The notes under the pieces: model-generated
Told to the model about the DNA's origin: nothing
Seen by the model: the letters and a program-made list of their open reading frames with translations, nothing else
The model's database searches: none
NCBI GenBank assembly: GCA_017614375.1
Contig: JAGABZ010000017.1
Coordinates: forward strand, 1 to 33,030
Direction of reading: 5' to 3'
Length of the DNA stretch: 33,030 nt
Source of the DNA: Spirochaetales bacterium
Lineage (GTDB): Bacteria; Spirochaetota; Spirochaetia; Sphaerochaetales; Sphaerochaetaceae
Program-made: the position numbers and the translations under genes
In this document: positions 6,449 to 15,342 of the stretch, piece after piece
How the letters are laid out: each line of letters opens with the position of its first letter
Numbering within the stretch: position 1 is the first letter of the stretch

Positions 6449-9210
6449 GCAGGCTTTTCATCGTCGACGGCTACGGGATAATCTACCGCTCGTATTTCGC
6501 GTTCATCTCCCGCCCGCTGACCGACGGGAAGGGCAACAACGTCTCAGCGGTTTTCGGGTTTTTCAAGACCCTGATGATGATAGTCCGGGACTACAGACCG
6601 GACTACCTTGTCGTGGCGCTGGACGCCCCGGCGAGGACGTTCAGGCATGACCTTTTCCCTGAGTACAAGGCCAACCGCGAGGCGGCGCCGGAGGATCTGC
6701 ACGCCCAGGTCCCGGTGATTACCGGCATCCTTGAGCACGCCGGCATACCGTACCGGATGCAGCCGGGGATGGAGGCCGACGACATCATCGCCACATTCTG
6801 CTCACAGGCCAGGCTGAAGGGTATCGACAGCGTGATCGTCACCGGGGACAAGGACCTGATGCAGCTGGTGTGTCCCGGTGTCCAGGTCCTCAGACCCCCG
6901 AGAAAGGGCGAGGACAGCTACGTCCTCTGCTCCGAGGAGCAGGTGCCGGATCTGTACGGCGTGCGTCCCGACCAGATTGTGGATTACCTGACAATCCTCG
7001 GCGACAGTTCGGACAACGTTCCCGGAATCAAGGGCCTCGGGGCCAAGGGCGCTGAGAAGCTTCTCTCCGCCTACGGCACTCTGGACAACGTCTATGAACA
7101 TCTGGACGAACTGACACCTTCTGTGAGAGCCAAGCTTGAGGAGGGCCGCTCCGGCATCGGACTGTCCCGGACGCTGATCCGGCTGAAGAACGACCTGTTC
7201 ACAATCAACGATTTCGCCGCCGAGCTCTGCCCGACCGACTCGATCAACTGGGCCGGGGCTGCAGAGGATTTCACCGCCATAAACTCCAAATCCCTGGCTG
7301 CCCAGGCTATGGGTCTTTCCGGTCAGACCGGTTCAGAACCGGCAACCCCGGCTGCCCCCGTTACCGCTGCGCCGGCCCCGGCGGCCCCGGGTGCCGATGA
7401 TGAGGATTTTGGCATAACGATGTCCGGAAACCCCGATTACAGGCCGATTCTTTCCATAGATGAACTTGACAGGATATTGAAGCAAGTCGTCTCCGGCGGG
7501 CTGGTTGCCCTGGATACCGAGACCACCGACCTCGACCCGACGGTGGCCTCGCTGGTGGGAATCTCGTTCTGCTCCGAGACGGGCAGGGCGTACTATGTCC
7601 CCCTGGTCTGCGCAGGAAAGCGCCTGCTGGAAGAGGCTCCTGTTCTGGACTGCTTCAGGCGGCACCTGAATGGCGTGGGCATCATCGGGCAGAATATCAA
7701 GTACGACCTCCAGATCCTCTCCCGCGCCGGGCTTGAGCTGGAAGACCCGGTTTTCGACACGATGATTGCCGCCTGGCTGCTCGATTCGGACAGCGGTGTG
7801 TACAACATGGATGCCCTGGCCGAGAGACTGCTTTCGTACAAAACGGTCCGCTTTGAGGACGTGGTGCCCAAGGGCGGATGCTTTTCCGATGTCGCACTGA
7901 CAGAGGCCGTGCGCTATGCCGCCGAGGACAGCGACGTGACATGGACGCTGTACCGGCTGCTTTCAAAAAAGCTTGAGAGAGCCGGACTGGACGGGGTGCT
8001 CAGGGAAATCGAGATGCCCCTGGTCAGGATCCTGGCCCGGATGGAACTCAACGGAATCCTCCTGGACAGGGAGAGAATAGCCTCGCTTTCCGGAGTCCTG
8101 GAAGCCCAGCGGGAGGCAGTGGCCTCACAGGTGTTCGAACTCTGCGGAAAAGAGTTCAACCTCAACTCGCCCAAACAGCTGAGCGAAGTGCTGTTCGTGG
8201 ATAGGAACCTCAAGCCCGGCAAGAAGACCCGGACCGGTTTCTCCACCGATTCGGATGTTCTTGAGGGCCTGGCGGCGACCTCGGGCGACCCGGTCCCGGG
8301 GTTGATTCTGCGCAGCCGCTTTCTGTCCAAACTCAACAGCTACTGCAGTTCGCTGCCCGACCTGATCAGCCCGGCCGACGGCAGAATTCATCCGGATTTC
8401 CTTCAGACCGGCACCGGCACGGGCAGGCTGTCCTGCAGGAACCCGAATCTGCAGAACATCCCGGTCAGAACCGACGAGGGCAGGCTGATCCGCGGGGCTT
8501 TCCCCGCCGCTGAGGGCTGCACTCTGATGTCGGTGGACTACAGCCAGATTGAGCTGGTGGTGCTGGCCCACCTCAGCGGTGACCCGGCGCTGACCGAGGC
8601 CTTCAGATCCGGGGACGATGTCCACCGGGCCACGGCGGCCAGGATTTTCGGCGGATTTCCCGAGTTCATCACCCCGGAGCAGCGGCGGATTGCCAAGACG
8701 ATAAACTTCGGCGTCATATACGGCATGTCCCCCTTCAGACTCTCAAACGAACTGGGAATCGGCTGGAAGCAGGCCCAGGGTTTCATCGACTCGTACTTCA
8801 GCCAGTACGGCGGTGTCAGGGCCTTCGTCGATTCAGTCCGTGACCAGGCCGCTCAGACTCTGTCCGTAAAGACGATGTTCGGCCATATCCGCAGAGTTCC
8901 CCAGATCGGCTCGGCAAACAAGGTCGAGCGCGCCGGCGGTGAGCGCATAGCCGTCAACACCGTAGTCCAGGGAACCGCGGCCGAGATAATGAAAAAGGCG
9001 ATGGTCGCCGTGGATAAGGCCCTCAGGGAAAGCTCTCTGGATGCCAGGCTTCTGTTGCAGATCCACGATGAGCTTATCTTCGAGGTGCCCGTCGGGCAAA
9101 AGGAAGCGACCGAATCCCTGGTGCGAAGGGTGATGGAAAACGTCGTGACCCTCTCGGTGCCGCTTAGGTGCAGCATCGAATTCGGGGACGACTGGGGGCA
9201 GATGCATTGA
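6445..9210 (+). CDS. polA: DNA polymerase I with active 5' nuclease and proofreading domains
   Basis: A 921-residue family A polymerase for Okazaki-fragment processing and repair. The N-terminal ~290 residues are the 5'-3' exonuclease (DGYGIIYRSYFAF near the start, GLEADD-like GMEADDII, VTGDKDLMQLV, LGDSSDNVPGIKGLG). A Pro/Ala linker follows (about 295-315). The 3'-5' exonuclease keeps its acidic residues: D357 and E359 in LDTETTD, the Asp of NIKYDLQ, and YAAEDSD. Polymerase motif A is DYSQIE (D698), motif B has K751 and F755, and motif C is HDE (D875, E876). All three activities should therefore be functional. The ATG overlaps the previous stop, and its TGA overlaps the TTG of coaE. Confidence 0.97.
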   Translation: MSRLFIVDGYGIIYRSYFAFISRPLTDGKGNNVSAVFGFFKTLMMIVRDYRPDYLVVALDAPARTFRHDLFPEYKANREAAPEDLHAQVPVITGILEHAGIPYRMQPGMEADDIIATFCSQARLKGIDSVIVTGDKDLMQLVCPGVQVLRPPRKGEDSYVLCSEEQVPDLYGVRPDQIVDYLTILGDSSDNVPGIKGLGAKGAEKLLSAYGTLDNVYEHLDELTPSVRAKLEEGRSGIGLSRTLIRLKNDLFTINDFAAELCPTDSINWAGAAEDFTAINSKSLAAQAMGLSGQTGSEPATPAAPVTAAPAPAAPGADDEDFGITMSGNPDYRPILSIDELDRILKQVVSGGLVALDTETTDLDPTVASLVGISFCSETGRAYYVPLVCAGKRLLEEAPVLDCFRRHLNGVGIIGQNIKYDLQILSRAGLELEDPVFDTMIAAWLLDSDSGVYNMDALAERLLSYKTVRFEDVVPKGGCFSDVALTEAVRYAAEDSDVTWTLYRLLSKKLERAGLDGVLREIEMPLVRILARMELNGILLDRERIASLSGVLEAQREAVASQVFELCGKEFNLNSPKQLSEVLFVDRNLKPGKKTRTGFSTDSDVLEGLAATSGDPVPGLILRSRFLSKLNSYCSSLPDLISPADGRIHPDFLQTGTGTGRLSCRNPNLQNIPVRTDEGRLIRGAFPAAEGCTLMSVDYSQIELVVLAHLSGDPALTEAFRSGDDVHRATAARIFGGFPEFITPEQRRIAKTINFGVIYGMSPFRLSNELGIGWKQAQGFIDSYFSQYGGVRAFVDSVRDQAAQTLSVKTMFGHIRRVPQIGSANKVERAGGERIAVNTVVQGTAAEIMKKAMVAVDKALRESSLDARLLLQIHDELIFEVPVGQKEATESLVRRVMENVVTLSVPLRCSIEFGDDWGQMH

Positions 9211-9794
9211 AACGGATTCTGGTCGGAATCACCGGCAAAAGCTGCAGCGGCAAAAACTACGTAGCCTCGATCCTGCAGGAGCGCGGCTGGGTTGTCGTCG
9301 ACGCAGACGAAGTTGCCCACCGTGTCCTTAACACCCTCTCGGACCGTGTTTCAGAGCTTTTCGGGCCTCAGGTCATCAAAGCCGACGGGACAGTCGACCG
9401 CAAGGCCCTCGGGCAGATAGTCTTCTCCGACCCTGACAGGCTCCGGGAACTCGAGGGCCTGATTCATCCGGCCGTGAAGCAGCACATCCTGCAGTTGCGC
9501 AAGCTCTCAGATGCCCCGGTGGTGGCTATAAACGGAGCGGTGCTGCACCGGAGCGGAATCGACAGGCTGTGCAGCGCGGTAATTTTCGTCCGCTCACCTT
9601 ACAGGCTGCGCGTCAAACGGGCCCGTCAGAGGGACGGGGTGACGGAGAGTCGGTTCAGACTCCGGACCCGCAACCAGGGGGACGTCAACCCCCGGACCGG
9701 ACTGAAGGGAGTCAGGGTTTACGTCCTGGACAACAGAGGCAACAGTTCCAAAATACATCGACAAATAGACAGGATATGTGATAGTATCTGTTGA
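9207..9794 (+). CDS. coaE: Dephospho-CoA kinase
   Basis: It phosphorylates the 3'-OH of dephospho-CoA, the last step of coenzyme A synthesis. The 195-residue protein has the P-loop GKSCSGKN (10-17) after RILVGIT, the acidic substrate motif VDADEVAHRV (31-40), the family motif GLIHPAVKQ, and INGAVLHRSGIDRL in place of the E. coli LLVEN segment. The start is TTG at 9207, overlapping the polA stop as TTGA; this gives the correct N-terminus right before the P-loop strand, whereas the upstream in-frame ATG at 9168 adds 13 unrelated residues. Length is normal. It is the last gene of the orf5963-polA-coaE unit. Confidence 0.92.
   Translation: MKRILVGITGKSCSGKNYVASILQERGWVVVDADEVAHRVLNTLSDRVSELFGPQVIKADGTVDRKALGQIVFSDPDRLRELEGLIHPAVKQHILQLRKLSDAPVVAINGAVLHRSGIDRLCSAVIFVRSPYRLRVKRARQRDGVTESRFRLRTRNQGDVNPRTGLKGVRVYVLDNRGNSSKIHRQIDRICDSIC
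9758..9787 (+). promoter_or_regulatory. Internal promoter in the 3' end of coaE
   Basis: TCGACA (9758-9763), an 18-base spacer and TAGTAT (9782-9787) with TGA before the -10 as an extended element. It lies inside the last codons of coaE and would drive the gene at 9808 and the nuclease genes after it. Confidence 0.42.
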
Positions 9795-9807
9795 TACGAG
9801 GTGTGTC

Positions 9808-11001
9808 ATGAAGGGACGGACTGTACTGCTTATCATCATGGTTGTGGTTCTTGTGTATGTGCTCGGACTCGTCATAGCCACGCGTCCGGAGAGCACGGGC
9901 CGGGACGCCGCTTCCCTCAGCCTTGAAAACCTCTCCTCAACCCAGCCTGTCGTTATCGCCGGAATGAGCGAGGAGGAAATCTCACAGCTTGTCGACCGCC
10001 GCGTCAGCGAACAGCTTGCCGCCCAGAAGGACGCCATCCTCGCCCAGGCCAGGGTAGACGCCTCGGCCGTTGTAAACCAGGCGATTGCCTCCATTCCACA
10101 GACCGACACCGCCGCCGAGCATGACAAGCTCAGAAGCGGCATCCTCAGCGAAACCGAAAAGCTCATCGCCCAGTCCGCCGAGCAGACAACAGAGCAGTCC
10201 GAGACATCGATCGCCACGGCAAAGAACGAGGTCATAATCCAGACCAACCGGAGCATCGAGAACGCAAAGACCGAGGTCAACCGCCAGACGGAAAAGGTAG
10301 TCCAGCAGGCCAACAGCCAGACTCTGACCGCGGTCCGCTCGGAAATCGAGGCGGCCGTAGCGCAGGCAAAGGCTGAAATCCTGGAGCAGATCGCTCCGTA
10401 CGAGCTGACCGCCGAGGACCTCGAGCCGTTCATTCCCGGCATCGTCGAGGCCGTCTACCCGCAGGTCCTGGCCAGGGTAATCGATACCTTTTCCGATTCC
10501 GGCGAGCTTCAGAAGGCAATCGTCGAGTGGATGAGGGAGAACGGGGACGAGGTCGTCGCCAACCTGATCGTCGCCGTCGTTTCCTCGGAACAGCTGGATA
10601 CCAAGGTCAACGGCAACATCGCCGCCGCTACCCCGGCTATCGAGCAGCAGATTGAGACCGACCTCTCGGAAAAGCTTGAGCCCGCCGTCGAGTACTACGT
10701 GGACGCCTATCTGGACGAACTGGACCTTCAGGCACAGTTTGCCGCCGCGCAGCCGGCAGCCGAGGTCGTTCAGCAGCCCGAGCCCGAACCGGCAGCCGAG
10801 CCTCAGCCTGTAGCCGAGGTCGTACAGCAGCCTGAGCCCGCAGCCGAGCCTGCGGCAAAGGATGAGGCCGAGTTCCCGGCCGAGGAAGGCCTCGAGCCCG
10901 GAAACGGCATCATCGAGATGACCGACGAGGAATACGCCGCCGCGATGGCGGAGGCAAAGCGGTCGGCAACGGCTGATTACACCCAGAAAATCAACAAGTA
11001 A
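9808..11001 (+). CDS. Membrane-anchored coiled-coil protein with Pro/Glu/Ala repeat tail
   Basis: Start at 9808 chosen because GAGG lies 6-7 bases upstream and the N-terminus then has a short basic stretch (MKGR) before one membrane segment (TVLLIIMVVVLVYVLGLVIA, about 5-24). Residues ~55-205 form a long Gln/Glu/Ala/Ser-rich helical region with coiled-coil character (EEISQLVDRRVSEQLAAQKD, NRSIENAKTEVNRQTEKVVQ). A folded-looking segment follows (PYELTAEDLEPFIPGIVEAVYPQVLARVID). Then comes a low-complexity tail with repeats of AAEVVQQPEPEPAAEP type (about 315-350) and a conserved-looking end (NGIIEMTDEEYAAAMAEAKR). Function unknown. Its TAA touches the ATG of the nuclease gene with zero spacing, so the two are probably made together. 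Confidence 0.8.
   Translation: MKGRTVLLIIMVVVLVYVLGLVIATRPESTGRDAASLSLENLSSTQPVVIAGMSEEEISQLVDRRVSEQLAAQKDAILAQARVDASAVVNQAIASIPQTDTAAEHDKLRSGILSETEKLIAQSAEQTTEQSETSIATAKNEVIIQTNRSIENAKTEVNRQTEKVVQQANSQTLTAVRSEIEAAVAQAKAEILEQIAPYELTAEDLEPFIPGIVEAVYPQVLARVIDTFSDSGELQKAIVEWMRENGDEVVANLIVAVVSSEQLDTKVNGNIAAATPAIEQQIETDLSEKLEPAVEYYVDAYLDELDLQAQFAAAQPAAEVVQQPEPEPAAEPQPVAEVVQQPEPAAEPAAKDEAEFPAEEGLEPGNGIIEMTDEEYAAAMAEAKRSATADYTQKINK
10758..10851 (+). repeat. Direct repeat encoding the Pro/Glu/Ala tail
   Basis: A 28-base unit at 10758-10785 recurs at 10812-10839 with two mismatches, a 54-base period. It encodes two AEVVQQPEP units. Further AEP-coding fragments follow. The unit is prone to slippage or recombination, so its length may vary between strains. 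Confidence 0.7.
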
Positions 11002-12183
11002 ATGAAGATTGCCCTCTGTGCTGATTTACACATAGGCAGGATTGTGTCCGACCCGGGGTGGAAAGCCGTCGTCGATTATGTCTGCGACAACGGCTGCGAT
11101 GTCCTGCTGATCGCCGGGGATGCCGTGGACAGTGAAGAGCTCTGGTATCAGGCCTACGGGCCTTTCACCGACGGACTGAGGCGTCTGAAGAACAGCGGGG
11201 TTAGGGTGATTGCCGTGGCGGGAAACCACGACAGCAAAATCTTCACCCGTCTGGCCGAACAGGATCCGGGTTATCTGACGATGCTCGGAACAAACGGCAG
11301 ATGGGAATCAACCGACCTCGATGATACTGTGCGCATACTCGGCTGGTCATTTGCTTCGCGGTACTGCAACGAGAGCCCGTTTGCGAACTGGAATCCCTCT
11401 CTGTGTGAGTTTGACGGGCCGGTAATCGGACTTCTTCACTGCGATGCCCCGTCCCCGGCCGGCAGCCGCTACGCCCCGGTCAGGGCGGACGAGCTGAATT
11501 CATCCCCGGTTTCCTTCTGGGTCATGGGACACATCCACCGTCCCGGTTTCGTCGGGGACAAGGCCCTCTACTGCGGCACTCCGTACCCCCTGGACCGCTC
11601 CGAGACAGGCCCCCGCGGACTGTGGCTGATACAGGCCGACGGGAGCGGAATCTCCGCTCCTGTGCAGGTCCCGCTTGCCGAAACCGAATACGCCCCGCTT
11701 GAAATCAATCTGAGCCTTTGTACCTCGACCCAGGAGGCAAATGAGGCAATCACAAAAGCTGTCAGGGGTCAGGGGCAGGAGTTGCTTGGTCTGCGGGACA
11801 ACCTGAACACAGCGGCTTTCAACATCACGCTTATGGGTGAGATTGCCCCGGCTGTGGACATGGACAGCGTCCTGCGCGACCTGACTTCGCTTGAAATCCA
11901 TCCGGAGGAGGGCCGTTCAATAAAGGTCTGCTCGGTAAGCGACATGACTGAGGTTGCCCTGCCGCTGGAGCAGCTCTCCTTGCGCAAAGACCCTGTCGGG
12001 ATTCTGGCCACGCTGATTCTCAATCCTTCACCGGCGCTGATTGGGCGCGTGTCCAAGGCGGAATCGGAGCTTCTGCGCCAGTTCGCCTTTCCGTCGGACG
12101 GAACTTTCCCCGATCAGGCCTTCAGGCGGGCGGGAATCAGACTGCTTCGGCAGATGCTCTCCCAGGAGGCAGACCGTGGGTAA
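11002..12183 (+). CDS. SbcD/MRE11-type metallophosphoesterase (YhaO-like)
   Basis: A 393-residue nuclease subunit of the calcineurin-like phosphoesterase superfamily. The five metal-binding motifs of MRE11/SbcD are visible: DLH (D8, H10), GD (D40), GNHD (N75, H76, D77), the histidine in LLHCD (H146) and GHIH (H177, H179). A C-terminal ~150-residue region should bind the ATPase partner. It is shorter than the canonical E. coli SbcD C-terminal region and resembles YhaO of Bacillus, which pairs with YhaN. Its ATG directly follows the TAA of the coiled-coil gene and has no Shine-Dalgarno sequence, so translation depends on coupling. Its stop overlaps the start of the ATPase gene. It probably cuts DNA ends or hairpins in a complex with that ATPase. 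Confidence 0.88.
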   Translation: MKIALCADLHIGRIVSDPGWKAVVDYVCDNGCDVLLIAGDAVDSEELWYQAYGPFTDGLRRLKNSGVRVIAVAGNHDSKIFTRLAEQDPGYLTMLGTNGRWESTDLDDTVRILGWSFASRYCNESPFANWNPSLCEFDGPVIGLLHCDAPSPAGSRYAPVRADELNSSPVSFWVMGHIHRPGFVGDKALYCGTPYPLDRSETGPRGLWLIQADGSGISAPVQVPLAETEYAPLEINLSLCTSTQEANEAITKAVRGQGQELLGLRDNLNTAAFNITLMGEIAPAVDMDSVLRDLTSLEIHPEEGRSIKVCSVSDMTEVALPLEQLSLRKDPVGILATLILNPSPALIGRVSKAESELLRQFAFPSDGTFPDQAFRRAGIRLLRQMLSQEADRG

Positions 12184-15100
12184 CAAAGCCGTAATAACAA
12201 AGGCCACGGTCAACCGCGCCCCCGGATTTCCCGGTGATGCTCCGGCCAGGACCTTTCCCCTCATCGACGAGGGATTCTGCGACGGGGTGAACTTCATCTA
12301 CGGCCCCAACGGCAGCGGAAAGACGACCCTGTCCCGGGCACTGCGCGGCAGCCTGTTCGAGGATGAGACGGACAGGACTACCTCGGTCGACTCGGACGTC
12401 AGCCTCGACGGGCATATGTTCAGATTCATCCTCTCCGACGGGCGGCGGAGTTTCAGCTGTACCGACGGTGAGGACATTGCCCCCGGTTTCCCCCAAAAAG
12501 GCGAGGGAGGGTACTACAACCTGGATTTCTCCAGCCTGCTAAGCTATGACGGCTCCGACCTGGCCAAGCGTATCCGCACCGAACTGGCCGGCGGATTTGA
12601 CATCCCCAGGGCAGCGGAATGTGCTGCCTATCAGCAGAGTTTTCCAAGGTCGCTCAGGGCAGATTTGAACTCTCTGGAGGAAAAGAGGAAGGAAATCGCC
12701 GGAGGTCAGCAAAGGCTTGCCCGGCTGGACGCGGAAATCTCCGAGGCGGACCGGACCCTGAAGGAAGTCGACGCGGACGAAAGGCGCCTTAAAAGGCTGA
12801 CTGCGGCCGCAGAATACCGCGATGCCCAACTTAAGCTGAAGGAGCTTCAGGCACGGCTGGAACACTATGATCCGGCGCTCAGGAACTTCAACGGCTCTTC
12901 AAGGGAGCTGCTTGCCCGTTCCCGAAAAGCTCTGGCCGATGTGCAGTGGCGTCTGGAGGAGACGGGCAACAAACTCCGGGAGGTTCAGGCCTCCGAGGCT
13001 GCCCTCGGGGAGATGCCTGAGATTCCGGCGGAAAAAGAAGCCGTTCTGAGCGACTGCCTTGATTCTCTGAAAAGAGAGAGAGAAGAACTCAGACGCAGAG
13101 AGGACAAGCTTGCCGAGGCCCTGGCCGCCAGAGACTGCTGGCTGAGGGAGTTTGATTGGCTTATCGGCCCTCAGGAGCCGCAGAACATCGGTTCCGCCCT
13201 CACGACCCTGTCCGAGTTGGCAAGGGAATCCGAGCCTCTGAGGGCGCGTCTGGCTCTGGCAAAGGAAAGGCTGGCCGCGGAGGGTAAGAGCCCCTCGGTA
13301 AGTCAGGCTTGTGGCCCGGAAAAGAAAAGACCCCCGGTTGTGCTTTGGATTGCAATCGGTGTTTTCTTTGTGCTTCTGGGTTTTCTGGTCAAAGCCCCGG
13401 CTCTGGGAATAGGGGCTTTCGGAGCCCTGGCGGTTGCGGCGTTCCTCAGCTGGAAAAAGCCCGAAGACGTCCAGAGCTCTCCTGCCGAACAGGACCCGGA
13501 TGCGGCCAAAAGGGAGTATGACGAGGCTCTCGGGGCTTTCCGGCAGTGGGTTGAGAATCATAGTGCGGCCGCATCCGAGCTTAGGATCCGTCCCGAAAAC
13601 GACCTGGCCAGTGAGCGTTACTTCTACGATTTCACCCTCAGGCTGGGCGAGTATTTCAATCTTTCCAGGGCGTTGGCCGTTGCTCAGGAAAACTGCGCGC
13701 AAAGCAGGAGTACCGCCTGCGGCCTGATTGAGCGGGCTGTCGGTATCGACGGTTCCTGCCCGGCGGAATTGTCCGACGCGATTGTCCACATCGAGCACCT
13801 TCTGAAAAAACTGGAGGAGGGCAGACGCATTTCCGCCCGTAAAGCCGAGTTGCTCAACTCCCTGACCGCCGACGGGGCAAAGCGGGACGAGGCTCAAAAG
13901 GCCTTGGATGAGTTCTGGGCCGGTCTGGGCTTTGAGGCTGAGGACGAGCGCCGTTTCGAGAAACTCTGCGAGGATTACGAGTCCTACAGAGAACTTTGCA
14001 ATCAAATCATGGTAATCAACGGAAAGCTGACCGGGGATGCGGAAATCCGAGGCCTGTCCGAACAGGAGGACCTTGATGCCCAGATTTCCCGGCTTCAGGA
14101 TACCGTAGGAAACAGACAGTCGGTTTCCGATACCCGGGGCGGAAACATCAGGGAGCGGGAGCTGCTTCTCCAGCGCAACGATATAGGCCAGGTGAATGAG
14201 CAGATCAGAAGCGCAAGGGAAAGTCTGGAAAAAGCCTTTGATCTGATGCTTTCCAATCAAATCGTGGACATACTCAGCACGGAGGTCGGCACCCAGGTGC
14301 AAGAGCAGCAGGCCCCGAAGATCCTCAGGGATGCGCGGGAGCTTATGGGCTCGTTCACCGGCGGGCGCTACGACATCCGGTGGTGCAAAGGCGACACCTT
14401 TGAATCCTACGACTCGGGCACGGGGCGCAGTTACACCCTGGATGAGCTGTCCTCAGGAACCCGGATCCAGCTGATGATTGCCCTCAAGCTGGCCGGCATC
14501 CGCAGCCGCGAGGGCGGCGGCACCGCCTGGCCGGTGTTCTTTGACGAGACCCTGGCCAACAGCGACGATGTCCGAAGCAGGGAAGTTGCCCGGAGCATCG
14601 CCGCATCCGCGAAGGGCAGGCAGGTGTTCTTCTTCTCCTCAAAGCCGGAGGAGGTGCAACTGATTGAGGAAATCTGCGCAGAGGACGGCACACCGTTCAG
14701 GGTAATCGACCTCTCCCGCGGCGGAAGGATTCCGGTGCGCAGACGCTCCTATGAGCCTTCTCGTAAAACCTACAAATGGGACTGCGCCTACGGCGACTGG
14801 ATGAGCCTCAACGGCATCGATTGCGGAAGCCTCTACGACAATATCGAATCACTGTCGGTGTGGTACCTGTTCGACGACATACCCGCCCTGCGCTCCTGTG
14901 TTGAAAAGGGCTTTGAGGACATCTACGGGGCCCTCGAGGCCAGCACTTTAGATAGCGCCGCGATTGCCGAGACTGTCAAAACTCTCTCCGAAGCCCGGGA
15001 GCTGGCGCTGGCCGGACGGCCGAAAACGCTGGACGGACAGACGCTGTTGCAGCTGAGAATAAACTACTCAGGCTATTGGGACAGCGCGGCCGAGATGCTG

Positions 15101-15340
15101 GACGCCGCGCCCGGCTCCACCGGAAACGACCTGATGCGCTGGATCCGCGCCGGTCAGGTGAGCCGCTTCACCAACCAGGCTGTCATTGCCGACCTTGAGG
15201 CCAGGCTCAGTGAAAACGGCTATCTGGATACCAGGGAGCCCAGGCCGGTTGCGCAGATAATCGACCGGATCCGGGCCGGGGGCGTATCCGAAACCGCGCT
15301 GGATCTGGCGCGCAGGTACCTTCAGATGCTGGCAGGCTGA
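12176..15340 (+). CDS. SbcC/YhaN-type ATPase with membrane hairpin and C-terminal extension
   Basis: The start is GTG at 12176, with AGGAGG 7 bases upstream and overlapping the SbcD-type stop; it gives 1054 residues. The N-terminal ATPase half has Walker A GPNGSGKTT (43-51). Long coiled-coil arms follow, interrupted at about residues 387-428 by two adjacent hydrophobic segments (VVLWIAIGVFFVLLGFLV, then ALGIGAFGALAVAAFLSW). The C-terminal ATPase half has the signature LSSGTR (758-763) and Walker B FFDE (D790, E791). No CxxC zinc hook is seen at the coiled-coil apex, where the hydrophobic hairpin sits instead. YhaN of Bacillus is a comparable membrane-segment SbcC-like protein. After the ATPase fold ends near residue 850, about 200 residues of unrecognised helical sequence follow. 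The complex would process DNA at the membrane. Confidence 0.85.
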   Translation: MGNKAVITKATVNRAPGFPGDAPARTFPLIDEGFCDGVNFIYGPNGSGKTTLSRALRGSLFEDETDRTTSVDSDVSLDGHMFRFILSDGRRSFSCTDGEDIAPGFPQKGEGGYYNLDFSSLLSYDGSDLAKRIRTELAGGFDIPRAAECAAYQQSFPRSLRADLNSLEEKRKEIAGGQQRLARLDAEISEADRTLKEVDADERRLKRLTAAAEYRDAQLKLKELQARLEHYDPALRNFNGSSRELLARSRKALADVQWRLEETGNKLREVQASEAALGEMPEIPAEKEAVLSDCLDSLKREREELRRREDKLAEALAARDCWLREFDWLIGPQEPQNIGSALTTLSELARESEPLRARLALAKERLAAEGKSPSVSQACGPEKKRPPVVLWIAIGVFFVLLGFLVKAPALGIGAFGALAVAAFLSWKKPEDVQSSPAEQDPDAAKREYDEALGAFRQWVENHSAAASELRIRPENDLASERYFYDFTLRLGEYFNLSRALAVAQENCAQSRSTACGLIERAVGIDGSCPAELSDAIVHIEHLLKKLEEGRRISARKAELLNSLTADGAKRDEAQKALDEFWAGLGFEAEDERRFEKLCEDYESYRELCNQIMVINGKLTGDAEIRGLSEQEDLDAQISRLQDTVGNRQSVSDTRGGNIRERELLLQRNDIGQVNEQIRSARESLEKAFDLMLSNQIVDILSTEVGTQVQEQQAPKILRDARELMGSFTGGRYDIRWCKGDTFESYDSGTGRSYTLDELSSGTRIQLMIALKLAGIRSREGGGTAWPVFFDETLANSDDVRSREVARSIAASAKGRQVFFFSSKPEEVQLIEEICAEDGTPFRVIDLSRGGRIPVRRRSYEPSRKTYKWDCAYGDWMSLNGIDCGSLYDNIESLSVWYLFDDIPALRSCVEKGFEDIYGALEASTLDSAAIAETVKTLSEARELALAGRPKTLDGQTLLQLRINYSGYWDSAAEMLDAAPGSTGNDLMRWIRAGQVSRFTNQAVIADLEARLSENGYLDTREPRPVAQIIDRIRAGGVSETALDLARRYLQMLAG

Positions 15341-15342
15341 TC

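Noticed and set aside
9594-10442. 282-codon minus-strand ORF opposite the coiled-coil gene
   Set aside because: The sense frame has a ribosome site, signal-anchor and coupling to the next gene. The antisense Ser/Ala/Cys-rich product reflects the biased sense codons.
12899-14302. 467-codon minus-strand ORF inside the SbcC-type ATPase gene
   Set aside because: Shadow of a coiled-coil coding region; no start signals and no recognisable domain.
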